From assembly GCA_041485845.1 (NCBI GenBank), contig JBGPKH010000006.1, positions 1-39,411 of the forward strand: a stretch of DNA of 39,411 nucleotides, in the 5' to 3' direction. Shown here piece by piece: positions 7,888 through 16,907 of this stretch. How positions within the stretch are numbered: position 1 is the stretch's first letter; every line of letters begins with the position of its first letter. The position numbers were made by a program, and so were the translations under genes. Below the pieces are notes generated by a model. It was given only the letters and a program-made list of their open reading frames with translations, was not told the DNA's origin and ran no database searches. The stretch is from OMOG01 sp041485845 (lineage in GTDB: Bacteria; Acidobacteriota; Terriglobia; Bryobacterales; Bryobacteraceae).

Positions 7888-9117
7888 TTGAAGAGGGAAC
7901 TCTCCCCCCGAACTGAGGGTTCGCGTCCGGCTTTCTCGGCTGCCCGTACGCTGCTCAGTTGCGGATTTCTTTTGGGCCTGGGCCTGGGAACCTACTGGAC
8001 AGCGCGGCTTACGTGGGCCGACCATCTCTCGCGGAGCGTCGAGCTTTCCGCCCGCCGGAACGCTGTCCGGATCTTTCCCTCCGCTACCTTATATGAAAGA
8101 CTCGCGGAGAAGCTCGAAGAATCAGGCGGCGATCCGATTCCCGATCTGGAGCGGGCGGTGGCGCTCGAGCCGGAGAACGCCGCCTGGCGAATCCGCCTGG
8201 GTTTGCGGGCCGAACTGGCCGGCGATTACGACCTTGCCGAGCGTAATCTGCTGAAGGCCGCGGACCTGAGCCGCCTGTATCAACCCCGATATTTGTTGGC
8301 GCAGTATTATTTCCGGCGCCAAAATGCCGATCATTTCCAGGAATGGGCACGCGCGGCGTTTGCTACAGCCTATGGCGATATTGCTCCGCTCTTGGATCTC
8401 TGCTGGCGGCTGCGGCCGGATGCGGAATGGCTTGGACGGCAGGCGCCTTCCGGCCGCCCGGAGATCGCCGGACAGTTCCTGCTTTTTCTGGCGCGCCGTC
8501 ATCAAACCGACGCCGGCCGCGCGCTGGCGGTGACCCTCGCCGGGGAGGCACGCCGCGAGGACCTCCCGGCTCTGCTGGAATACTGCACCCGGTGCCTCGA
8601 TGACGGGAATGCCGCCGCGGCCGTGGACATCTGGAACGCGCTCTGCGCGAGACGGCTACTGCCGGACGGAGCGCTCGATCCGCAGCGCGGAGAGTCATTG
8701 ACCAACGCCGGCTTCGAACACGCTCCGGCGGACGCTGCATTCGACTGGCGTCTGGAACGTGCGCCATGGCTGAGGTTCGCCCCGTTCCCTGGCGGAATGC
8801 GCGTGACCTTTTCCGGGAACCAGCCCGAGAGTTGCCTGGTAGCATCGCAGTATGTGCCGGTTGTGCCGGGGACCCGCTACCGCCTGCGGCTCGTCTCGCC
8901 GCCGCCCGGCGAGCCCTCGGCGGAGGCTCTCGACTGGAGGGTTTACGATTCGTCGGGAAGACCGGTGGCAATCGAACCCAGTGCGGATCGCTCGCGGACT
9001 TTCACCGCGCCTACCGAAGTCGTGCGCCTCCATCTGATATACCAGAGGCCCATCGGATCGATGCGCCTCGAAGGAACGGTCGCGATCGGCGGAGCGCGGC
9101 TGGAGAGGGAGCGATGA
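7888..9117 (+). CDS. TPR protein with C-terminal carbohydrate-binding-like domain, O-antigen operon gene 1
   Basis: About 409 residues. One N-terminal membrane anchor (TLLSCGFLLGLGLGTYW, near residues 20-36) is followed by TPR-like helices, for example DLERAVALEPENAAWRIRLG and YDLAERNLLKAADLSRLYQP. The last 130 residues form a beta-rich part starting ESLTNAGFEH..FDWRLE, like the CBM4/9-type jelly rolls often attached to such proteins. The TTG at 7888 has GGAG 4 bases upstream; an ATG at 7870 is also in frame. The stop overlaps the next start (ATGA at 9114-9117), so the two are translationally coupled. A related protein lies at 15681-16907, also next to an O-antigen-ligase-like gene. Likely role: periplasmic helper in surface polysaccharide assembly (inferred). 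Confidence 0.75.
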   Translation: MKRELSPRTEGSRPAFSAARTLLSCGFLLGLGLGTYWTARLTWADHLSRSVELSARRNAVRIFPSATLYERLAEKLEESGGDPIPDLERAVALEPENAAWRIRLGLRAELAGDYDLAERNLLKAADLSRLYQPRYLLAQYYFRRQNADHFQEWARAAFATAYGDIAPLLDLCWRLRPDAEWLGRQAPSGRPEIAGQFLLFLARRHQTDAGRALAVTLAGEARREDLPALLEYCTRCLDDGNAAAAVDIWNALCARRLLPDGALDPQRGESLTNAGFEHAPADAAFDWRLERAPWLRFAPFPGGMRVTFSGNQPESCLVASQYVPVVPGTRYRLRLVSPPPGEPSAEALDWRVYDSSGRPVAIEPSADRSRTFTAPTEVVRLHLIYQRPIGSMRLEGTVAIGGARLERER

Positions 9118-10283
9118 AGCGCGCGGCCGGGGCTCTGGCCGTGCTCCTCTGCCTCGGCATACTGACGATTTGGCTGGAGGAGCGGTGGGCCTGGAGCCTG
9201 TTTCAGGCCGGGATCTTCGCGCTAGCGGCATGGCGGACCGTCCGGCAGCCGCGTGTTCCGGTGCGTCTGGCGTTGGCTGCATTGGCCGCGCTGGCCGCCG
9301 CCGCGGTTTGGCCGTTCGTGCAGCTCGCCGCGGGAACCAGCGTCTCGCGCGCCGGGACGTGGACCCAGGGGCTCAACTGGTGCACCTTTGTCCTGGTGTT
9401 CGCGCTGTCCTGCGAGATATTCGCGGAAGACGGGGCACGCCGGTGGTTTCTGGGGTTCATCGCCGGCTTCGGAACGATTCTGGCGTTCGTCTCCACGTTG
9501 CAGAATTACTCTTCGCAGGGAAAAATCTTCTGGCTCTTCCCGAGCGGATATGACCGGGATGTGCTCGGGCCGTTCGTCAGTCGCAATCAGTTCGCCGCCT
9601 GGGTGGAATTGCTGCTTCCGGTGGCGCTGTACCTGGCGCTCACCGGCCGCCGCCTCAGAACCTTATATGGTTGTGCGGCGGCGGTCCTGTTCAGTTCGGT
9701 AATCGCCAGCGCGTCGCGAGCCGGTTTCGTGCTGTCGTGCGGCGAGGTGCTGGTGGTGATGGCTGCGGCCACGGCGCGGCGGGCGGCTCCGCGAAAAGCG
9801 CTCGCCCTGGCAGCCCTGCAATTCCTGGTGCTGGCGCTCGGAGCTGCCGCCATCGTGGGATGGCAAGGTCTCGAAGTCCGTTTGGAATCCGGGCGGTCCG
9901 AGGTCGTACGCCTGGATGCGGTCCGGGCATCTGTCCACATGGTGCGGGACCGGCCTTGGGCGGGGAGCGGATTGGGCACCTGGCCGATGATGTACCCGCG
10001 GTACGCCGGCTTTGACGCCGGAGTATACCTGAACCAGGCGCATAACGATTGGGTTCAGTGGGCGGCCGAAGGGGGATTGCCGTTTGTGCTCCTTTTGGCG
10101 GTCTTCGCGCTGCTCTTATGGAAACCGGCGGTGCAGTCGATATATGGTGTGGGCACGGTGGCGTTTCTGTTGCATGCTTTCGTGGACTATCCGATGCAGC
10201 AGAGGCCCGCGCTGGCGGCGTGGTTCTTCGCCCTGGCCGGGGCTGCGATGACATGGCCGGCCAGCCGCTCCCGCAACGTATGA
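9114..10283 (+). CDS. O-antigen ligase (WaaL/Wzy_C) family membrane protein
   Basis: 389 residues with ten or more hydrophobic segments. The diagnostic parts are GPFVSRNQFAAWVELLLPVA in the middle, SRAGFVLS, and the periplasmic loop with RDRPWAGSGLGTWPMMYPRY and LNQAHNDWVQWAAEGGLPF (the Wzy_C signature with its conserved His-Asn-Asp). Family members join polysaccharide chains to lipid A or protein, or polymerise repeat units. The closely packed order TPR protein, ligase, DnaJ-domain protein, each overlapping the next by ATGA, marks one operon. A second, clearly different member of the family is at 16858-18294. Whether the product is a lipopolysaccharide ligase or a protein glycosyltransferase cannot be told. 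Confidence 0.85.
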   Translation: MKRAAGALAVLLCLGILTIWLEERWAWSLFQAGIFALAAWRTVRQPRVPVRLALAALAALAAAAVWPFVQLAAGTSVSRAGTWTQGLNWCTFVLVFALSCEIFAEDGARRWFLGFIAGFGTILAFVSTLQNYSSQGKIFWLFPSGYDRDVLGPFVSRNQFAAWVELLLPVALYLALTGRRLRTLYGCAAAVLFSSVIASASRAGFVLSCGEVLVVMAAATARRAAPRKALALAALQFLVLALGAAAIVGWQGLEVRLESGRSEVVRLDAVRASVHMVRDRPWAGSGLGTWPMMYPRYAGFDAGVYLNQAHNDWVQWAAEGGLPFVLLLAVFALLLWKPAVQSIYGVGTVAFLLHAFVDYPMQQRPALAAWFFALAGAAMTWPASRSRNV

Positions 10284-11275
10284 TGGATCATTACGAGGAA
10301 TTGGGCCTTGACCGCTTGGCCTCGCCGGAGGAAATCCGGCAGGCCTACAAACGCTTGGTGCGTCTGCTCCATCCCGACCGTTGCAGCGACGAGCCGGTGC
10401 GGCAACTGGCCGAGCTGCAGATGAAGAGGCTCAATGGCGTGCTGTCGCTGCTCACCAATCCGGCGGAACGCGCGAACTACGACCGCTCGCTGGCCCTCGG
10501 CACGGCGCCCTGGCGTCTCCCGCGGTTGCCGGCGTGGGGGAGGCCTATGGGCACGCCAAGGTGGTTCTGGCCGGCGGCGGCTGGGGTCGCGCTCCTGAGC
10601 CTGGCCACACTGCTCCTCCACATACCGCATTCCCCGCCGCCCAAGGGGATGGAATCGCCGGTGGCGGTGACGCCGGCGACCACCGAGTCGCCCGTGCGCG
10701 GAGGCCGTCCGCAACGCTCCCGCTCCAGAACAGCCACAGCGACATCCAAATCGCAGGGATCCGCCCCGAGTCTCGGTCCGCCGCCGGAGTTCCGGCGCCC
10801 CGCTGTTTCCCAGCCGGAGACGGCCGCCGTTCCAACCGGCGAATCCTCCAGACCGCCCGTGGAAATTGCCATCCGCGCAGTTCCACAGGTCGAATCACCG
10901 CCGACAGTGCGCCCCACGCTCTCCGGCGAATGGCTGTTTGTGCCGTCATCGCATACGAAGAAGGCCGGCTTGTATCCGCCGGAGTACATCGAACTGCGGG
11001 TCACCGAGGAGTCCGGTATCCTGCACGGACGATATCGCGCGCGCTATCGGATTACCGACAGGGCCATCTCGCCCATGGTGTCGTTTCAATTTGAGGGGCG
11101 GTCCGAAGCCGACGGGACCAGCTTACCCTGGAGCGGAATCGGCGGAGCGCAAGGCGAGGTTTCCCTGCGATTGCTCAACAGCGGCGCCCTGGAGGTGAAC
11201 TGGGTTGCCACGCAAATGGGGGGAGAACTGGAGCTGATTTCCGGTACGGCGACACTGGTCCGCCGGCTGGATTGA
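10280..11275 (+). CDS. J-domain membrane protein with Pro/Ser-rich linker
   Basis: 331 residues from the ATG at 10280 (a second ATG follows immediately). Residues 1-65 are a J domain: MDHYEELGLDRLASPEEIRQ, then KRLVRLLHPDRC with the HPD tripeptide needed to stimulate DnaK ATPase. A single transmembrane stretch (WFWPAAAGVALLSLATLLL) lies near 95-115. Then comes a long Pro/Ser/Thr-rich linker (about 120-215) and a C-terminal globular part of about 110 residues (SGEWLFVPSSHTKKAGLYPP to the end) that I do not recognise. The topology puts the J domain in the cytoplasm and the C-terminal domain outside. It is coupled to the O-antigen ligase by ATGA overlap, an unusual partner for a J protein. Confidence 0.8.
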   Translation: MMDHYEELGLDRLASPEEIRQAYKRLVRLLHPDRCSDEPVRQLAELQMKRLNGVLSLLTNPAERANYDRSLALGTAPWRLPRLPAWGRPMGTPRWFWPAAAGVALLSLATLLLHIPHSPPPKGMESPVAVTPATTESPVRGGRPQRSRSRTATATSKSQGSAPSLGPPPEFRRPAVSQPETAAVPTGESSRPPVEIAIRAVPQVESPPTVRPTLSGEWLFVPSSHTKKAGLYPPEYIELRVTEESGILHGRYRARYRITDRAISPMVSFQFEGRSEADGTSLPWSGIGGAQGEVSLRLLNSGALEVNWVATQMGGELELISGTATLVRRLD

Positions 11276-11406
11276 CCCGCTGCGCGAGCGCGCCGGGCGG
11301 TTTCTCCGCAGCCCGCGGCCGGCTTCCGCCACGCTGCGCCACGCGATAATATGTGACTGCTATTGTTTCGGGGTGGGCCCTGCCAGGGGCCTCCGTGGAG
11401 GTTGAC

Positions 11407-14400
11407 GTGAAATTAGTCGTTTGTTCCATGCTGATAGGCGCCGCAGTTTTTTGCGGCGTGGGAGCCGCGCAAACCGTCTCCGGCACCATCGCCGGAAACG
11501 TCACCGACGCCACCGGAGCGTTCGTTCCCAAGGTCGAGATCAAAGCCAAGAGCGAGCAGACCGATCTCGCCCGCTCGAGCGTCACCAACAGCGAGGGCTA
11601 CTACCTGCTGACCTTTCTGCCGCCAGGCTCCTACGAGCTCACCGTGACCGTCCGGGGATTTCAGACCATCGTCAAGAAGGGCGTTGGGGTAGACCTCAAC
11701 AGGACCACTCCATCGGATTTCGTCCTCAAGCCCTCCGCCGTCACCACCACCGTCGAAGTGACGGGTGAGACGCCGATCATCGAGATGGCGCAGGGCGACG
11801 TGAAACACACGATTACCGAGAAGGAGATCGAGGACATTCCGCTGGCGGGCCGCAACGTGCTCAGCCTGGTGGAGCAGATCCCCGGCTTCCAGAACGCGCC
11901 CTGGATCGGCTCCTCCAACAACCCCACCAATTCCACGGGCTCCTACGCGGCGTTCAACGGCATGGGTTCGCGGTCCACCACGTTCCAGATCGATGGCGTC
12001 AACAACGACGATTCTTCCGAGAACCAAAACCGGCAGAACGTCAACATCGCCACCATCAAGGAAGTCCAGGTTCTCACCAATTCCTTTTCTGCCGAGTTCG
12101 GCCGTTCCGCCGGCGCCGTCATGCAGGTGCAGACCAAGTCCGGCACCAACCAGATCCACGGCGACGCCTACGACTACATGCAGAGCGACTCCTTCAACGC
12201 CAACACGTTTTTCGCTAACCAGTTGGGGCGTCCCAAAGGCGCGGTGGACCGCAACAACTACGGTTGGGTGGTCCACGGCCCCATCAAGAAGAACAAGCTC
12301 TTCATCCTGCATAGCGGCGACCGCACGCGCAATGTCGGCACGTCGAGCATCACGCGCTTCATCTGGCTGCCCTCGGACACGCCCCACGTCTGCGGCCCCG
12401 GTGAGACCTCCAAGCCCGGCGGCCCATACTGTCTCGATCCTGCCACCCATCCCAACTCCGCCCGCGACATCGCATTCATGAAGAACGTGATGGGTCTGTG
12501 GAATACGGACGAGCTCAAGGGCAAACCCCCCAACGATCCGGTGGCCTGTGCGGACATGATCTCGAGCGGGCGGCCCAACCGCTGCGTGACCATCGACGGC
12601 GTGGGCAGCAGCCTCCCGCAATCGGACTACACCGGCAAGGTGGATTGGATCGCGCCCCTGAACACCACGCTGGCGCTGCGCTACCAGTACAGCCGGCAGA
12701 GCACTAACTCCGGGCGCATCATCGCCGGCGACAATTTCGGCATCACCAACAATCGACAGTACAATATCGGGCTCACCGCCACCCACGTCTACAGCCCGCG
12801 CCAGACCGGCGAGTTCCGCTTCGGATTCGGCAACCGCACCACGCTCCAGGACGTGGTGGACGGCAACAACATTCCGACCCTCCGTTTCAGCTCGACGCTT
12901 TATACGGGCGTCGATGGCATCCCCGGAACCGTCATCGGAACTTCGACCAATGTCCCGATCAACCGCCGCCAGCACGACCTGCAGCTCGTTTATAACCACA
13001 CCATCGTGTTCTCGAAGCACACCCTCAAGGCCGGCGTGGATGTCCGCAAACTGCTGCTCGACGACATTACCGGCGACCGCAGCCGCGGCTTCTGGACCTT
13101 CGGCACGCAGGACACCCTCGCCTCCATCCGCGCCCTCACGGGCTACACTGGCTGGGAGAACTTCCTGCGCGGCTTCGACACCAGCTTTCAGGAAGGCTTC
13201 GGCAATCCCGTGGCCCAGAACCGCTATAACGAAGGCAATCTCTGGATGCAGGACGACCTTCGACTGACGCACAGTCTGAAGCTCAACTTCGGAGCCCGCT
13301 GGGAGGGAGTCGGCGCGCCGCACGAGATCCAGAACCGCTTCTCTTACGGCTTCAGCGGCGACTACAACAACTTCGAGCCGCGCCTGGGATTCTCCTGGAC
13401 TCCGGTGGCGAAAACGTCCTGGCTGCGCCACATCACCGGCGAACGCAACACCTTCGTCATCAAGGGCGGCTACGGCCTGTATCACGGCCGCATGTTCCAG
13501 TCCATCTTCTCGCAGAACCAGTTGAGCCTCCGCACCCAGCCGCCCAACGGCTTCGCGCGCGATTTCAGCGGCCTCTGCTCGAACGAGATCTCCGACCCCA
13601 GTTGCGGGTTTGTCTTCACTCCCGGAGTGGCCACTTACAGCACGGCTTCGCAGGGTGGCGGAGTTTTTGTTAAGGGTGGTGAGCAGCAGAGCACGCTTCT
13701 CATCCCCGACCCGGGCCTGCACTTGAACTACACCCAGCAGTGGAACCTGGCGATTGCCCGCAATATCACGAAAAATACGGCCATCGAAATCACCTACAAC
13801 GGCAACCGCGGCATCGGCAACCCGTTCTACGATTCCACCAACGATGCGCGGTTCCCCATCGCCTCGCCGCTGGTCACGGTGGACGTGGGGAACGGCAATC
13901 TCCAGCCCCTGCTCTTCGACCGCGTGTGCCGCGACGCTTCCGATCCCATCTGCCAGGCGTTCGACGCCGCCGGCAACCTCACGGTCAACTCCAGCGGGAC
14001 GCTCAAAACCTTTTCCGCTCTCGCCAGCACCACGGCCACCCTGGCGCAGAAAGGCATCGTCATCGAGAACGGCGTCCCTCACGGCTATGTCTCGCTCGGC
14101 ACCATGCGGCTGAACGAGCGGCGGCCGGATCCCACGCAAGTCCGCGACGCGCTGCTGCGCAACTTCGGGTGGAACTACTACCACGGGCTGATCGCCAAAG
14201 TCACCAAGCGCTACTCGCGCGGCCTTTGGTTCACCGCTTCGTGGACCTTCAGCAAGGCCATCGATACCGGCTCGGAGCAGACCTTCACCGGTGTCGACAC
14301 CAACGCCCCCAGCGGGAAGAACAACGCGGCGCGTTCGCTGCGCGGGCTTTCGAGCTACGACGCGCGGCACGCCGTGATCCTCTCCTACGGCTATGAGCTG

Positions 14401-15024
14401 CCTTGGATGCGCAGGCAGAAGGGCATCGTCGGCCGGATCGCCGGCGGGTGGGTGGTCTCCGGAACCACCTCCTTCCGCTCGGGAACGCCGTATTCCGTCC
14501 TGCTGGGCTACGACGCCAATCTCGATGGTCTCGGCAGCGACCGGCCGTCGATTCTCGATCCCACGTATCTTTACCGCTCGGTGGACAACGGCCGCGCGCA
14601 GTCGCCCTGCCCCACGGTGGTGGCCGTGGGTCCGTGTCCCGATACCAAGTCGCAGCTCCAGTTGCCCGGCAACGTCTTCCTGCCGAACCAGGCCGGCACC
14701 ATCGGCGCTGAGCAGCGGTTGATCCTGGTGGGGACGGACGGCCGGGGCACCATCGGACGGAACACCTTCCTTACGCAGGGGCAGAACAACTTCGACACGC
14801 GGTTCACGAAAACGGTGACCATCCGCGAGAAAATGAAGCTCTCGGTGCAGATGGAATTCTACAACCTGATGAACCGGGTGACCTTCGACGTGCCCACGCG
14901 CACCATCCTCAGTTCCAACCCCTTGGGCCGCATCACCTCCACGCGCAACGTGAACGGCTTCGTCGGCTCCGGCCGTACCGGCGGAGCGCGGGCGGGCCAG
15001 TTGGTGGTGCGGTTCTCGTTCTGA
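11407..15024 (+). CDS. TonB-dependent outer-membrane receptor with carboxypeptidase-regulatory-like domain (1)
   Basis: 1205 residues from a GTG at 11407, preceded by GGAGG at a 5-base spacing; an earlier in-frame start at 11353 lacks this. After a signal peptide (about 1-22) comes a carboxypeptidase-regulatory-like beta sandwich (VSGTIAGNVTDATGAFVPKV to about residue 110). The plug domain follows, with EKEIEDIPLAGRNVLSLVEQ and FQIDGVNNDD..QEV-type strands. A long beta barrel ends RAGQLVVRFSF, with the terminal Phe typical of BAM-inserted proteins. This Oar/SusC-like architecture is much expanded in Solibacter relatives and imports oligosaccharides or other large ligands with TonB energy. Four cysteine pairs lie in extracellular-loop-like regions. 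No SusD-type partner is next to it. The substrate is unknown. Confidence 0.92.
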   Translation: MKLVVCSMLIGAAVFCGVGAAQTVSGTIAGNVTDATGAFVPKVEIKAKSEQTDLARSSVTNSEGYYLLTFLPPGSYELTVTVRGFQTIVKKGVGVDLNRTTPSDFVLKPSAVTTTVEVTGETPIIEMAQGDVKHTITEKEIEDIPLAGRNVLSLVEQIPGFQNAPWIGSSNNPTNSTGSYAAFNGMGSRSTTFQIDGVNNDDSSENQNRQNVNIATIKEVQVLTNSFSAEFGRSAGAVMQVQTKSGTNQIHGDAYDYMQSDSFNANTFFANQLGRPKGAVDRNNYGWVVHGPIKKNKLFILHSGDRTRNVGTSSITRFIWLPSDTPHVCGPGETSKPGGPYCLDPATHPNSARDIAFMKNVMGLWNTDELKGKPPNDPVACADMISSGRPNRCVTIDGVGSSLPQSDYTGKVDWIAPLNTTLALRYQYSRQSTNSGRIIAGDNFGITNNRQYNIGLTATHVYSPRQTGEFRFGFGNRTTLQDVVDGNNIPTLRFSSTLYTGVDGIPGTVIGTSTNVPINRRQHDLQLVYNHTIVFSKHTLKAGVDVRKLLLDDITGDRSRGFWTFGTQDTLASIRALTGYTGWENFLRGFDTSFQEGFGNPVAQNRYNEGNLWMQDDLRLTHSLKLNFGARWEGVGAPHEIQNRFSYGFSGDYNNFEPRLGFSWTPVAKTSWLRHITGERNTFVIKGGYGLYHGRMFQSIFSQNQLSLRTQPPNGFARDFSGLCSNEISDPSCGFVFTPGVATYSTASQGGGVFVKGGEQQSTLLIPDPGLHLNYTQQWNLAIARNITKNTAIEITYNGNRGIGNPFYDSTNDARFPIASPLVTVDVGNGNLQPLLFDRVCRDASDPICQAFDAAGNLTVNSSGTLKTFSALASTTATLAQKGIVIENGVPHGYVSLGTMRLNERRPDPTQVRDALLRNFGWNYYHGLIAKVTKRYSRGLWFTASWTFSKAIDTGSEQTFTGVDTNAPSGKNNAARSLRGLSSYDARHAVILSYGYELPWMRRQKGIVGRIAGGWVVSGTTSFRSGTPYSVLLGYDANLDGLGSDRPSILDPTYLYRSVDNGRAQSPCPTVVAVGPCPDTKSQLQLPGNVFLPNQAGTIGAEQRLILVGTDGRGTIGRNTFLTQGQNNFDTRFTKTVTIREKMKLSVQMEFYNLMNRVTFDVPTRTILSSNPLGRITSTRNVNGFVGSGRTGGARAGQLVVRFSF

Positions 15025-15143
15025 GGCTCCGCAATTGTGCGAAGCTGACATCGTGTAGTTGACTTCCTCGCTTGGGGTGCGACCGGAAACATCGCGTGGG
15101 TGGTACGGGTCGCATGAAGAGCGCCCGCAGACCGGTGCGATTT

Positions 15144-15160
15144 TAAGTACTATAAGTACT
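15144..15160. promoter_or_regulatory. Tandem AGTACT boxes, possible regulator site
   Basis: TAAGTACT occurs twice, at 15144-15151 and 15153-15160, each containing the self-complementary AGTACT, so the site is both a direct and an inverted repeat with a 9-base period. It lies in the 299-base gap between receptor 1 and the Cys-rich protein. A TTGACA at 15223-15228 is the best -35 nearby, with only a poor -10 (AAAGAT, 15247-15252). Confidence 0.3.
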
Positions 15161-15323
15161 GCAAAGGGGCATTTAGTAGTGGGATCTTACGGTCAGTTGG
15201 TACTTTTCCCCTCAGTATCCCCTTGACAGGAATCGCCCAATTGCCGAAAGATAGCTAGAGACGTAGACGTACAGCCGATAGCCTGGATGGCGGCCTTCTC
15301 TCTACGCTCGGAGGAATCTTCAT

Positions 15324-15653
15324 ATGAACCGGCACAAGTTTGCTTTCGCGGTAATGTTTAGCTTGGTAGGGTTGGGAGGCATCAGCAGCGCCGCCTACGT
15401 CCATTCGACGATTGCCCACTACCGGAACGCAGCGCCTTGCTATCAGCTCACCGGCATACCGGGTTTGCTGCAGGCCACACACTTCATTCCCAGCGGCGGC
15501 TGTACCGTCGATTTGAAAAAGGGCGGTTGTCACGATAGCCGTGTCTGCACGCTTGAAAACCCACCCAGCCCCGGATCGAGCAACGGCCACTGCACGCCCA
15601 TCAGCAACGGCACGGATTGTGCTTGCACCGCGGACAAGCCGGGGAGGCCTTAA
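15324..15653 (+). CDS. Small secreted cysteine-rich protein, unknown family
   Basis: 109 residues. The start at 15324 has GGAGG about 9 bases upstream. An N-terminal signal peptide or anchor (FAFAVMFSLVGLGGISSAAY, residues 6-25) precedes a mature part with seven cysteines in about 80 residues: APCYQ, GGCTVD, GGCHDS, RVCTLE, GHCTPI and DCACT. Such spacing suggests a disulfide-stabilised extracellular mini-protein. I do not recognise it. It is followed 27 bases later by the TPR protein at 15681 on the same strand, suggesting an operon, and so may be a substrate or partner of the adjacent TPR/O-antigen-ligase-like pair. Confidence 0.7.
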   Translation: MNRHKFAFAVMFSLVGLGGISSAAYVHSTIAHYRNAAPCYQLTGIPGLLQATHFIPSGGCTVDLKKGGCHDSRVCTLENPPSPGSSNGHCTPISNGTDCACTADKPGRP

Positions 15654-15680
15654 CAAGCCCCCTTTGGTAGTAAGCGCTCC

Positions 15681-16907
15681 ATGCGCTTTTCAATTCGGTC
15701 TGCCGTTCCCGTTCTCAGTTTGTTTGTAGTCGCGGGAGCGGGAGGTCGCCTATCGATTTCTTCCCGGTTGGAGAAGGACTTCGGCGCCAACCAAAGTCTG
15801 TGTAATTCCTATCTCTGTGATGACGCCACCGTCGTCAGTTATGCTTACGACCAGCAACTGAAAGGAGACCGTGTCTCCTTATCCACTGCGATCCAACTAC
15901 TTCAGGATCTCGTGGTGCGCGACCCGGCCTCGGCACTGCGTTGGGCCGACCTGGGCGATGCTCTGGCGCAGGCGGGCGTCATTGTCAAAGCGAATGCCTG
16001 CTTCGATCAAGCTGTAAGTCTTGGGCACACTTCAGCGGGCATTCTGATTAGCGCCGGCGACTTCTACCTCCGCTACGGGGATCGGCCGCGAGGTCTGAGG
16101 TATCTGGCGAGAACCCTCACCCTCACCGCCGAGCGCGACGAGAGCGTCTTCAGCTACTTCGCGGCACGCGATGTAAGCGTCGAGGAAGTGCTGGCAAGCG
16201 GGTGGCCGGCCGACCGGCGCATTGCGCAGTCCTACCTCAGGTATCTCATTCGTGAATCGCCTCCGGCCGCCGCCCGGAAAGTGTGGGAGTGGATGGCCGC
16301 CCGGGACCTCCCGGATCAACGCATGACCGGGGAATACGCGGATTTCCTCGTGGGCCGGAAAATGTACTCCGACGCCGCCGATGCCTGGGCTTCCCGGCTG
16401 GGCGATCGGGAGGCGGGATATCGCAGCAAACAGTTCCTCTACAACGGGGACTTCGAACAGGAACCGATTCCGGCGGCTTTCGATTGGACCGTTCTTCCCG
16501 TGGATCATGTCGAAGTGACGCGGGATTCCAAGCCGCACGCTGGACAATTCTCGCTTCGCATTCGCTTTGACGGCGCGCGAAACGTAGACTATTCGCAGGT
16601 CTCGCAAAAGGCCGTTTTGCGGCCCGGCCGGTACCGGTTTCAGGCTTATGTCCGGACGGAAAACGTGACAACCGACCAGGGAGTCTTTTTTCGGATTGTC
16701 GATTCGGAAGCCGCGGGCCGGCTAAGCATCGAGACTGAGCAGACGCTCGGAACCACGGACTGGCATCCCGTAATGGCCACGTTCGTGGCATCGCCGGCGA
16801 CCAGACTAGTCGAAGTCCGCGTGATCCGTCGCCCATCCCGGAAATTCGATAATCAAATCAAGGGCGATGTCTGGATCGACCAGGTTTCCCTGACGCCGCT
16901 GGGATAG
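15681..16907 (+). CDS. TPR protein with C-terminal carbohydrate-binding-like domain (second module)
   Basis: 408 residues. A signal or anchor segment (VPVLSLFVVAGAGG) is followed by TPR-like helices (AIQLLQDLVVRDPASALRWA, DLGDALAQAGVIVKANACFD). Then comes a jelly-roll-like domain from about residue 255 (YNGDFEQEPIPAAFDWTVLP ... VWIDQVSLTPLG), a pattern seen in CBM4/9-like and related sugar-binding modules. The architecture is that of the protein at 7888-9117, and both lie beside an O-antigen-ligase-like gene, so the pair is a recurring module. The last 50 bases overlap the 3' end of the convergent ligase gene. No strong ribosome-binding site is seen before the ATG. Confidence 0.75.
   Translation: MRFSIRSAVPVLSLFVVAGAGGRLSISSRLEKDFGANQSLCNSYLCDDATVVSYAYDQQLKGDRVSLSTAIQLLQDLVVRDPASALRWADLGDALAQAGVIVKANACFDQAVSLGHTSAGILISAGDFYLRYGDRPRGLRYLARTLTLTAERDESVFSYFAARDVSVEEVLASGWPADRRIAQSYLRYLIRESPPAAARKVWEWMAARDLPDQRMTGEYADFLVGRKMYSDAADAWASRLGDREAGYRSKQFLYNGDFEQEPIPAAFDWTVLPVDHVEVTRDSKPHAGQFSLRIRFDGARNVDYSQVSQKAVLRPGRYRFQAYVRTENVTTDQGVFFRIVDSEAAGRLSIETEQTLGTTDWHPVMATFVASPATRLVEVRVIRRPSRKFDNQIKGDVWIDQVSLTPLG

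Noticed and set aside
11413..15051. A 1212-codon open frame on the minus strand opposite TonB receptor 1.
   Set aside because: It is the antisense shadow of a strongly coding GC-rich gene; its translation is His/Arg/Val/Gly-biased with no family motif or ribosome-binding site.
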